Below are positions 11,960 to 22,300 of a DNA stretch of 64,000 nucleotides, piece after piece. The stretch is from Ifrita kowaldi (lineage: Eukaryota > Chordata > Aves > Passeriformes > Cinclosomatidae): positions 54,471 through 118,470 of the forward strand of contig VZRS01014167.1 in the NCBI GenBank assembly GCA_013398055.1, read 5' to 3'. The translations under genes were made by a program, and so were the position numbers. The notes under the pieces were generated by a model. That model saw only the letters and a list, made by a program, of their open reading frames with translations. It was not told the DNA's origin and ran no database searches. How positions within the stretch are numbered: position 1 is the first letter of the stretch; each line of letters starts with the position of its first letter.

Positions 11960-12860
11960 GAGGGATGCTCATACACGAGATGTGGAGCAGTCTCTGCGGA
12001 CGGAGCCCACCTCGCAGCGCGTGTGTGTGTGTGTTTGTGTGTGTGTCCCCCTCCCCAACCCGGGGGAAAATGGCCAGACAAGGGGTTTTACTGGGGAACA
12101 TGGTGCCCGCAGGAGCCGCCGGAGCCCCGGAGCTGCGCTACGCACCCGGCACAGGCTGCCTTGGCCATGCCCGAGCCTGCACACGCAGCCACACTGGCAT
12201 CCGAGCGAGCTGCGCTGTGCCACAGCCCCGGCTCTGCGGAGCTCCGGGGGCGATGCCCACGGCCGTGCCTCCGCGCAGATTTACGGCATGCAACACCCTC
12301 CTCTGTGGGTGCCATCCATCCGGATCCGTCCCTGCGTGTGCGCAGCCATCCGTGCCCGCCCGGGCGCGCCCGCCCGTGTGTCACTCCACACCTACAGCGC
12401 GCAGCTTCACCTGCCCTGCGTGGCACCGGGGCAGCGCTGGCACCCATCCCCTGCCTGCTGGGGCTGCAGCTATTCCTGGGCTGTGCCCGGAGCGCTCGCA
12501 GCGCTCCGGAGGCGCGGGCAACCATCCGGCCTGGCCAAGGTGTGCGGGGCACACCTGTTTGCTCGCCCATCCGCTGCTCTCACACGCTGCCTGCTGCTGC
12601 TCGCCCTCCCTCCCTGCGCACACCTGCGGGCAGGTGCGGTTGTGCCTGCGCGCTGGCGGGGAGCCGGGGGAGCTGTGGCATCTTCCTGCTCAGCCATGCA
12701 CGGGGGAGCAGCGCGCTCCCGACGCACACACTCAGGTCCTTGCAGGGCTGTGGATGCCCAGATTTGTGTTCCCATAGTTATAAACACGCACAGGCGCAGG
12801 CGCGCGCCCACCTTACCCACACCATTCATGCGTGGTCCCGCTGTGTGGGGACACACACAC
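11960..12860. promoter_or_regulatory. CpG island at the 5' end of intron 1
   Basis: GC-rich sequence with many CpG dinucleotides. For example, the 60 bases at 12241-12300 contain seven, and 12361-12420 contains a comparable number. CpG is much rarer in most of the rest of the window. Such islands normally mark germline-unmethylated promoters. Here the island lies just downstream of the signal-peptide exon rather than over the presumed upstream promoter. Edges were judged by eye. Confidence 0.65.
12019..12048. repeat. (GT)n microsatellite with one interruption
   Basis: GTGTGT units interrupted once by TTT, ending before CCCCCTCCCC. It lies inside the CpG island of intron 1. Confidence 0.95.
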
Positions 12861-14160
12861 GCAGGCAGCTCGGGAGGCACTGCCCATGCAAATGTGTGGC
12901 ATTTAAAGCCCGCGGCAACCGCCTTCAGCTCAGGCGTGTGCCCTTGCATGTGTGTTTGTGTGTCCAGGACGGATTTTCACCCGTAGTCTGCGCGTGTATC
13001 CGTGCACAGCTCGGAGACAAAACACTCTCCATGTGCACGAGCCTCCAGCTACTCCTACACACCCCAGCCAGCAGCACGGGGTGCTGGTATGGAGATGTTT
13101 GGCTGCAAGTGTACGTGGATATGCAAAGCACATGCCCAGTGACACAGAATCAGGGACACAGCACTCCGGAATTCAGTTCACAGGCTGGCTGTACGTGCTC
13201 CCTGAGCGGATGCAGACCCACATTTGCCAGGAATAGCACTGACATGCAGCTGCTCGCCCACAGCTGGGCAAATGCACGGCTCGCCTCCTCCGTGGGAGGG
13301 ATGTGGCTTTTTGGATCAAAGGGAGCACTGGGAGGCAAAAGACCTTGTCCTTAATCGTGATGTTGGTTTATTCCCTCACTAGGCCAACTTGTAGCTGATG
13401 AGGAGGAAAGAGTCCTCATAGCCCTCTTCCCACTCTGCCCCTTTCTGCAGGGCCCCTGACACGTTGTTTACTGTCTCTACCTCAATTTCCCTGCCTATAT
13501 TAAGGGGGTAACACAGATTCCTGAGCTGATGCCCTGTGGGAAGCCAAGCAGAGGTGTCTAAATCCCTTGAGAAATGCACAGTGTCCGTATTATGACTACG
13601 GAAATCTGGGTACCTAGGGATGGCAGTCTAGAGGTGAACAAACGCTGGTGCACACTATCAATCCTCAGTGACAGGACTGTGCTTTGCATGCTGCAAAACC
13701 CCACACACCTGCAAGGAAATCCACAGGTGCAAGTGGACCTTGCAAGCCCAAACACGGTGTTGTGAAAGCGCCCACCTGCACACACCTCTCTGGCCTTTTC
13801 ACAGTGGTCAAAGCCGTGCAAGGAGGAGCTGTACCACTCTCAGCAGCACGCTCAGGAGTGGAGCTCAGCCCCCTTCCCCTGCCAGCACAAGGGCTCCTTG
13901 GTTGTCCATGCACCAGAGCCAGGCCTGGGTGCTGCCTCACATCTGCACATCCCTGTCCTGTTGAGAAATCCCTGCACATCCAGAGCCCTGAGACCTGCCC
14001 AGGCTCCCAGGTGGTGCTACACGCCTCCACCCACACCCCTAGGGAGAGTCTGGGCACCGGGGAATGCAGCCTCAGGCACCCACAAATGCCTGCTTCTGTG
14101 CTCCTCATAAATCGTGTCCACAGCCCAGTGCCTCATCACAACCCAGCAGAGCAAGGTCTG

Positions 14161-14230
14161 CACCCACCGTCACCTCCAGTCACCTCCAGCCACCTCCAGT
14201 CACCTCCAGTCACCTCCAGTCACCTCCAGC
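14161..14230. repeat. 10-bp minisatellite, about 7 units
   Basis: The unit is CACCTCCAGT. Six copies run head to tail from 14171 to 14230, the second and last ending in C instead of T. A degenerate copy CACCCACCGT precedes them. Copy number is likely polymorphic. Confidence 0.95.
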
Positions 14231-14351
14231 CTCTGGCTGGGATGTGGTCACACACATCCGTGCAGGTTTTGTAGCTGCACCCAGTGCTCTCCCGTGTCTG
14301 TGTGCACAGGCAGGGAGTCCCTACACCCTCCGCGCAGCCAGGAGAGCAATC

Positions 14352-14379
14352 CTGTCTGTCTGTCTGTCTGTCTGTCTGC
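14352..14379. repeat. (CTGT)n tetranucleotide microsatellite
   Basis: Six to seven perfect CTGT units in intron 1. Confidence 0.95.
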
Positions 14380-15663
14380 GTGCAGACACACGGACATGCG
14401 AGCGCCAGCCCCGGTGTCCGGCCAGGCACGGGGCTGGCAGGCAGAGGCAGTGCCGCGGTGCAGCTTTCCAGGCTGGCTTGGATGGATGTGGGAGGCGGTG
14501 TTGACAGGGATTCATGCTGTTGTGGTGGGTGACTGCAAAGAGCAGCAGTTGTCACCGGCAGGGTCTCCATTCTCATGCAAAGCAGGGGACGAGGGTGGCA
14601 CAGCGGCTGGGTATTCAGGCAGAAAACCTGATACACCCCGCAGCGCTGAATTGGTCCAATATTTTTAGCATCCCCTGCTTTCTGGTTTGCCACCTTCGGT
14701 TTTGGTTTGGCTCTTGGGCTGATTTTAGGAGGAAATCCCTTCTTGCTGTGATGGCTGGGTTGGTGTCAGGGACGACATCTGCACCCCCTCTGTGTGTGGG
14801 TTAAGGGGTTGGGAGGGAAAGGATTGCTGCTCTGACATACAGAGGGGAAGATGGACTCTCCTTCCCTGTCCCTGCCTCTTGATCCGCGTTGCTAAGAAGT
14901 CACGGTGATGCTGAGTGGCAGAATCCGAATTTTTACACGGCAAACATCAGCCATATATTGAGGCCACAGGAAAAAAAGCAGCGTTGTTTTCTCGTTTGCT
15001 TCAATAATCTGAAGAAACCCCGGGGTGCAGTGAGAAGCAGAGGCAGCACTGGGGTGTGTGACAGTGCAGGGTGCCTGCTGGGAGCCTCTTGTCTAGTGGG
15101 GACATGGGGACACGCCAGGTCTGTGCTGGGTGGTGTAAGACCTGGAGCAAGAGCCCAGTGTGGCCGAGGAAGGGGAGTGAGACCTGCCAGAGAGAGGCTG
15201 CAGCTGCCCCACGCACAGCCCGGGGGGACAGAAAGGACAATTTCTGCCTGTGTGTGTCTGTGCCCCCCTCTGCGGGCAGGGCACAGTGAAGCCCCCCAGG
15301 TGTGTGGGTCAGTGGCCAGAGTGTGCTCATTGAGGGGGGCAGCAGCCAGAGCCCTGGGGTACTCACGCCAGAGGGAGTAGCAAGGGATGGAGCTTGGGGT
15401 GCCCTGGAGTCGGGGTGAGCTGCAGAAGAGGAGCCGAAACACTGCTGAGACTTCTGAGCCACCTCCCAGGATGGCTGAAGGGCCCTGTGGGGATCACGGG
15501 CAGGTTGGGGGCTGAGAGCTGTGCCAAGGACAGGAAACACGAGTGAGAGAGGAAACAGAGAGGCTCTGCCCACGGCTGAGGTGTTCTGAAGGATGCTGAG
15601 GTGCCTGGGCAGGACCCCCGGTGCCACACGGGATGACAAGGACTCTCTTCTTTTGTCTTTCAG

Positions 15664-15752
15664 CCCCTCCACTGGAAATATTTCTGTGGTGAAAGAGATT
15701 GTGGACAAACTGCTGAAGGGCTATGACGTCCGCCTCAGGCCTGACTTTGGAG
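15664..15752 (+). CDS. GABRB4: GABA-A receptor beta-type subunit, coding exon 2 (start of mature N-terminus)
   Basis: Completes Ser27 and encodes residues 28-56 plus one base of Gly57. It begins PSTGNISVVKEIVDKLLKG and continues YDVRLRPDFG. The KLLKGYD-RLRPDFGG block is the hallmark N-terminal helix and following strand of Cys-loop receptor beta-type GABA-A subunits. Asn32 in NIS is an N-glycosylation sequon at the position of the conserved N-terminal site of beta-1 to -3 (NMS there). The exon is 89 nt and ends in a GTACGG donor, slightly off consensus at +4. GNISVVKEIV and YDVRL distinguish it from beta-1/2/3 (NMS-VKETV and YDIRL) and fit beta-4. Confidence 0.96.
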
Positions 15753-18099
15753 GTACGGAGAGGGCCGGCCGCGGGCAGCGGGGCAGGGGCTGCTCTGTGG
15801 GTTTGTGCTGCCTCCTCGGCCACTCACAGCACGCACAGACCTCAGGGAGAGCTCCCACCAGACGTCTCCAACCCCAGCCCTCACGTCCTTGTTGCCTTCT
15901 CCCTCGCATTTCTTTCACCCCTCCTGCTTTTCCTTCTCCTCTCACTGGCTCCTGTCCTTCCACCATCACCCTGTCTCTGCAGGCAGCTCGGTTGTCCGTG
16001 GTGTGACGTTTCTGGGGATATTTTGCCACAACAGAGACACTCAGCTCTTCCTTGACTCCAAGCTTTCCTCCATCACAGACAACAAGTCATCCCTCCTCCA
16101 TCTGTGCTCCCAGTGCCAGATATTTTGGCTCTTTTCCCTGCACAGGGCCCAGGTGATTTCTGGCAGGGCTGTTGGCTGGCCTGCAAAACTGCCCCCTCAG
16201 CAACGGTGTGGGATAAAATATTCCCTGGGGAGCTGGTGGCCTGACTGCTGTTCAGTAGGAGGTGCAAGGATCTGCAATTCCTCTCTTGGGTCCTGTCAGC
16301 AAACAGGAGAACAACAAGAGCCTGGTGGAGATGAAATGTGGAAAACCTTTGGGTACTGCCGTGTTCCCAGGTCCAGCTGAGGTCCATTTCTTCAGTGGAG
16401 AGGCACAGCTGACTGCACGGGGAGGGGGATTTGAGGACTTCTGATCTCAACCTGCCAAGCTTGGCTGTTTTAAGTAGTTTTTGGGCAATGCTATTTCCTC
16501 CTCGTGAGGAGACGTGTGGGGTTGGGGGATGTTCAGCCCACAGGAGGACAGCTGCACATCGAGGTGTCCCTCTCCATAGAACTGATGGGAAACAGGCTCA
16601 TGCCTGAGCTCTCAAGGGGAAGAGAGGCCAGGGACAAATATTTGGTGGTTCAAGGGAGGAGTTTTCTCCCAACAGTGCTGATCCATAGTTCCTAGAAGCT
16701 GGGAGTGGAGGAATATCCTCACTGATTTCATCGGGTTTTGAAGGCACCCCAGTGTACTGCAATTTCCCATTAATAAACCCATCTATCCTTGAAACCTCTG
16801 ATTTCCCTGCACCTCACCCAGACCTGCCCCATGCACAGACCACCCCGTACCCTTCAGCAGAGACTCCCTTCCATCCCCACAAACACTGTCCCCACCATCC
16901 TCATCTCCTTGTTCTACCCTGTGGTGGAGCAGGGGCTTTCAGGTGGCAGCACCAAGCGCTGCTTGGGGGGACCCTGGCCTCAGGGAGGGCTCTGGGCTGG
17001 GGAAGGTGATGCCCATCCCTCCGTGGTGCTCAGGAGCACCTGGGAGGTCACCCCAGTGCGGTGGGGAGACGCTTTGGGTGCAGCATTCTGCAGGCAAACA
17101 GGGGTTCCCCCTCTTCCCTCTGTCCTTTGAACGTGGGGATATGGCTGGCTTTGATATAAAGGCACTGCCTGGGAAACATGAAATGTCCCTTCTACCTGGC
17201 CAGCCCTGAGCACAGCAATTGGTGCAGTCACATTTTATGAGGGGGAGAGCTGCGGAGATGACATAAAACTGGAAGAGAACCACGGTGTAAAGCCACGGTG
17301 GTGATTATGATCCAGAGGAGCAGGAGGTGAGCTGGCTCCGCAGAGCCACGGAGCACAGGGGAGCCATGGGCTGCGGGTCCAGCAGGTTCTGTCCCCTGAT
17401 CCCAGGTCCCCAGGGCATCCAGGACGGGGCCCAGCCCTTCCTTCAGTGCGGGGCTCGGCGCAGGCGGCTCTGCTGACCCTGCCAGGTCTGTGCGGTGCTC
17501 GGGCTGGGCTCGGCAGGCGCTGCGTCCTCCCGGGCTGCAGGATGGATGGGGCTGGGCAACCGTGGTGTTTCATTGGATTTTGCTCTGAATTCCCAAAGCA
17601 TGAGCTGCCTTTCTCCTCACTTGAGCAAAGAGATAGAATTATGGCCATAACCCCCTTCCCTGTAATCGCCTCGCTGCTGCCCTTCGCCCTTTCTTGTCCT
17701 TCCCTTTGCTCACGAGAGCAAGGTCCTGGTGGGGAGCCCCTTTGGTGCTCATGGTGCAGGGATGCCCAAACTCTCAGCATTCCTGGCTCCCTCCCCCTGA
17801 GGACAAGTTTATCCAGGCAAAATTCCTGCAGCATTTCCAGCTGGGCTGACACAAGAGTTTGGAAGCTGGAGATCATTGGTGTTATTAGCCCAGGGGAAAG
17901 GGGTGAAAGTTTCCTTGTACCACTGCTGCACCCAGAGCTCACCAGTTCTCTGGGATTTTGGACCAAACCCGTTTCTAGGAGAAATCCATTGGGATCATGC
18001 CAGGAGGTGTCTAACCCTGGGTGGCTCCCAGTTCATCCACAGTCCTGCTGTGGAGAGGGTGAAGTTCTCCCCAGTAAGTTGTGCGCAGCTGGCACAGGG

Positions 18100-18364
18100 A
18101 TAGGACCCACAGGAACAGCCTCAAGTTGTGTCAGGGGAGGCTTGGGTCGGATATTAGGAAAAGCTTCTTCCCCCAGAGGGTGACTGGGACCTGGAACAGC
18201 TCCCCAGTGAATGGGCACGGTCCCAAGGCTGCCAGAGCTCCAGGAGCACTTGGACAATGCTCTCAAGGACAGGGTGGGATTGTTGGGGTGTCCTGGGCAG
18301 GGAGAGGAGTTGGGTGATCCTTGTGGGTCCCTTCCAGCTCAGGATGCTCTGTGGTTCTATGGAA
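18100..18364 (+). mobile_element. CR1 LINE 3'-end fragment
   Basis: The sequence opens GATAGGACCCACAGG and continues with the CR1 3' sequence (GGATATTAGGAAAAGCTTCTTC, then GTGACTGGGACCTGG). It ends near the family's characteristic terminal motif, here GCTCTGTGGTTCTATGG. It is a 5'-truncated insertion in sense orientation relative to the host gene. It is non-coding and diverged. Confidence 0.85.
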
Positions 18365-19359
18365 GAGGCACGGTCTGGGCAATGCCCTGGAACCCGTGCG
18401 TGTGCAGCCCTGCTGTCTCCCAGGGACGTGTGGGACTGGGTTGAGCTTCCAGTGTCCAGTTCTCCAGCCTTGTGCTCCACCTGAGCTGTCCTGCCACCCC
18501 TCCTCTGCCTTCCAGCTGGGCAAAAATGTGTGCAAGCCCTCTCTGCTGGGGGAGACAATCCCGCCTGTGCTCCCATCCTGGGAACACCAGTTAGGGGGAG
18601 CTGGGAATAGCCAAGGCAGCACCTCGGAGGGGTGGCAGGTCCTGCTGGGAGCCGTGTGCCCTGGAGGAATGTCACGGAGCTGTCTCAGGGCTGGCCAGCA
18701 GTGACCAGAGGGTCTGGCTGGACAGGCAGCTGCCTGCCCGAGTGGAGGGGACTGGAACAAAGCAGCTGCCACTCAGCTGCCCGTGAGCCAGGGTGAGCTG
18801 TGCCTCTGAAGCCAGAGCCTTCAGCTGTCTGTGGCTGAAGGATGAGGCACTGGGGGCAGGAAGGTCACAGCAGCCAGTGCTGGGCTGCCCAGAGGTGTGG
18901 GCACAGCAGGGTCCTCCCCGGACAGATTCCCACACGAAAAATGCAACCCACAAAAGCGATAAACCAGTCTGGCTTCCCTTCCTCCCTCCCCTGCTCTTTC
19001 CTGCTTGCTTTCCCCTGCTTTCCTCCTGCAGCAGTGTTGTTTCCTTCTTGCCATCCTGCCCCCCATCAGTGACACCCTGCTCTGTGCCCACCCTGCCAGC
19101 CTCGTGGACGGTGTCCCACACGCATGTCCTGGGGTGCCTCCTCCACTCACCCGTGGCTGCTGCCTGTAGAGCAGGAGGAACCGGGTTCCTTGGGATGGGA
19201 AGGCAGGTGGAAGAGCCTGTTCCCATGCACCATTTGCCGTGGTGAGGCAGTTCTTGCCCCTCACACTCTTTCTAAGAGAGCCCCAAGGCCCATCCCTGCA
19301 CCCCCACCCTGCCCAGGATGCTTCCACAGCTCCAAACACAACTCACGGCTCCCCAGTTC

Positions 19360-19395
19360 CTCTTTTTTTTTTTTTTTTTGAGAAAGAGACAGAGA
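19360..19395. repeat. Poly-T followed by GA-rich run
   Basis: About 17 consecutive T bases lead into GAGAAAGAGACAGAG. This is a simple repeat with no attached mobile-element body that I recognise. Confidence 0.85.
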
Positions 19396-22300
19396 ACTCC
19401 GCCTAATGCCAAAAGGAGGACAGGCCTGCTGGGGATTGCAGTTCACTTTTTAATTTTGAGATGCCTCGTTAGCTCTGGGCCGAGCTGAGTGGCTGAGAAG
19501 CGTCAGCCACTCGCTCTCCTCCCTCTCCCCCACCCCCTTGGAAACCCATTAGGCCGATGAGCAGGTCGGCTCTCGGGGGTGGTGCCGTGGCAATGAGTGC
19601 CATGTGCTCACCTGGGGAGCTGGGCTCAGTGGGGGGACACCAAAAGGAAAGCTGGAGCTGCGTGGAGATGATGGGAAAATCTGGGAGCAGCTCCACCAGA
19701 AAGCCACAGTGGTGAGGTGGGAGCAGCCTGAGGGACAGGCCCCTCTCTGGTTTCTGCGGTCCCCAAGCCCTGAGTGTCACACCATGCTGGAGAGATGGGG
19801 GCAGTGCCAGGGTGGGACATGCAGGGACCACAGGGCTGATACAGGAGAGCGCCTGGGACTGAAGGCACAGGAGGGGGTCGTGGCAAAGCAAGTCCAAAGG
19901 GTCTGGCCAGGGTTGTGGCAGGGATCTGGAACAGCATCCAGGAGGGATTTGCAGGGAGGAGCATGACGCAGAGGGAGATCTTTGTCCTGGTACTGCAGGA
20001 GCAGCAACAACACAGAGACCTTTTGGTCTTTGGGGACAGGACAACGTTCTCACAGGGACATCAAATCACAGGTGGGTGCCATCCAGATGGCCCTGAGGGA
20101 TGGACAGGCTGCGGGGTGATTTATGTAGCACACTAATTACACCACGAGGCGCGCAGGGTGCTCATGATTTAGGGCTGGGTGAGCAGGGGATGCTGCAGAT
20201 GACGTCTGGGAATCATTGCAGAGCCACGGGTAGGGGAGGCAGGGAGCTTTCAGAGCAGCACCCTGGCTCTTGTAAGTGCTCTTAGGCACTCACTTTCAGA
20301 AGCATTAGTTCCATAGGAGAAAAAAAAGGGAAAAAAAAAGGAGGGAAAAGAAAGCAAACTAAGATCATATTGCCCCAGGGTAGAGAAGGCACTGAAGGAA
20401 TGGCAGGAAGATCCCACTTGAGCTCAGTGACTCAGCTGCTTGCTGTTGGTGCAACATTTCCAGCCCAAAACTTCGCAAGAGTTCCAAGCAGATGGCTCTT
20501 TATGGTTTTCCAGCATCATTTGCAGATCTTGGTAGCCAAAAGCAAGGTGAGGGCACTCTCTGCTCCGTGCTGCCAGCCCTCCTGGAGTGCAGGGTTCCTG
20601 GTGTTTCTCCTGCGGGGGATGCAAGTGTCTGGAAATGCCTGGTGAAAACAGAATGACCATGAAGCCCTTGGGATGGCACAGTAAATCCTGGGTTTTCATG
20701 CCTGTGGATCCAGCAGCTTTCCCTGCCTCATTTTTAATTCAAACTTCCCTTAGGAAAATTAGCACTTGAGGGGGTCTTGGGTTGAAATGAGCCTGTGTCC
20801 TGCTCCTCATCGGCTCTGTGTCACGGACCTGGCTTCCCAGCTCTTGTCACCCTCATTTGGGACATCCAAAACCCTCCTTAGCTGCAATATCTTGGCTTTC
20901 CTCCTTTCTGTCCCCTGCCTCTCCTGCTCTCAGCTCCTCCCTGCTCCATCACACCTCCACCCCGCTGGGGACCCAGCCCTGCTCCCGTGTCCTGTTTATT
21001 CCCCACTATTCCTCCTTCAAAGGCCACTCCAAATTCAGCAGAGCTGGGGGTGAAATCCTCAGCCTTTCCCTGTGCAACAGCACCACTTGAAACCCAGAAT
21101 TGTAAAAATAAATGATTGCTGATGCATAAAGTGTTGCAGTGAAGCATCGTCAGTGGTTCAGGGCTCCAAAACCGGCGGGGCTGAGCTGCTGCTCCGGCTG
21201 GCACGGATGCAGCAGGGGATGGGGGAGTTTGTGTTATTTCCCTGGCCCACCAGCCCTGTGTGCCTGGGAAACGGCTGCTCTTAGTGGTCTTGTGCTGGAA
21301 GGAGTGGGAATTTGGTGTCTTCCATGGTCAAGGCTGGTGGTATTGTTAAAGTCTTCCCGAAAATGTCCCTGTTTCCCGCTGTGTGTCAGGTGGTGGTTTT
21401 TTCCAGGCAGCCAGCTTGCTTTGGACTTTTGAAGGGGAGGGGGGGGAAATTTTAGGAAAAATGATTCAGAAATTTCTGAGAACAAGCCAAGGCGTGTACG
21501 TGCTGGGCTTTTTTTTTTCTTTCCTGTCCTAAAATGTTGAGGGATGAAACCGGTGTCAGCTACAGCAGGGCTGGTCCCTGTGCATGTGGAGCAGGCGGGT
21601 CCCTGGGGCCACCAGGGCTGTGTCTGGGATGTGAGGCAGCACCCCAGAGCAGTGATGCTGCTGCAGGAGGAGCAGGGTGTGGGGCTGGAAGAGGGCAGTG
21701 GGTGCTGCTCCTGGGCTGCCTGTCTGGGGCGCCACGGGAGCTGCTCACCTGCCTTTCTAGGCTCTAGTTCTCAGCTTTCCAGCCCTCCTCTCCTCCTTTT
21801 CTGTGGCAAAAAAAAAAATGTTTAAATCTCAGAGCAGCCAGATTCAATTTTCCTTTTGCTTCTGAGATGCCTTGAGCCAGCTCTTTTGGGGCAGGGAATT
21901 GAGAATTAGCAGGAAAAGCTCTCGTCCCACCAGGGACAGCTCCTTCCCTGCCCAAAGTTGGGCACGGGGTGAACCTGAAATGCTGCACTTCACAGAGCCT
22001 GACTCCACCAGGAAGTGTCACCCTTCTGTCCCCCTACCGTGGCTGGGCAGAAGAGCAGCTCTGGGTTTGAAAGCAGAGGGGTAATTATGGATCAGGCTGG
22101 GGAAAGGAGTTAATCAAAGAAGGAGAGACAGAAGCTGTCTGGAAAGTCTGTAAAGCCCAGTGTCACTCAAGGCCAAAGGAAAGGTGAATACCTGCTAGGG
22201 CTGCCAGCAGTCCCCCTTTCCTTCCTGAATAAAGAATATTAAGAAAAGGCCATTCTTGGTCAGTAAAACTGGCTGCAGCTGTGCAGCCCTCATTCCTCCC

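Larger units (their letters stand above)
11784..15663 (+). other. GABRB4: Intron 1 (3880 bp)
   Basis: The donor is GTAAGG and the acceptor CTTTTGTCTTTCAG. A good branch-point match (ATGAC, A at 15636) lies 27 bases before the junction. The first kilobase is CpG-dense. Tandem repeats lie at 12019-12048, 14161-14230 and 14352-14379. No other exon was recognised. The long overlapping open frames in the GC-rich part reflect scarcity of stop codons. Confidence 0.85.

Noticed and set aside
11493..13354. Overlapping long open frames of about 497 and 443 codons across exon 1 and intron 1
   Set aside because: They overlap in different frames, lie in GC-rich DNA poor in stop codons, are rich in Cys, Arg and His of low-complexity type, and run through the well-supported exon 1 donor. 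They resemble no protein family.
14161..14230. CRISPR-like regular repeat
   Set aside because: The 10-bp units are directly adjacent with no spacers, in a vertebrate intron. It is a minisatellite.
17235..18183. Opposed open frames of about 245 codons on both strands
   Set aside because: They are mirror-image openings over the same DNA with no family motif, and the plus-strand one reads into a CR1 fragment. Chance is sufficient.
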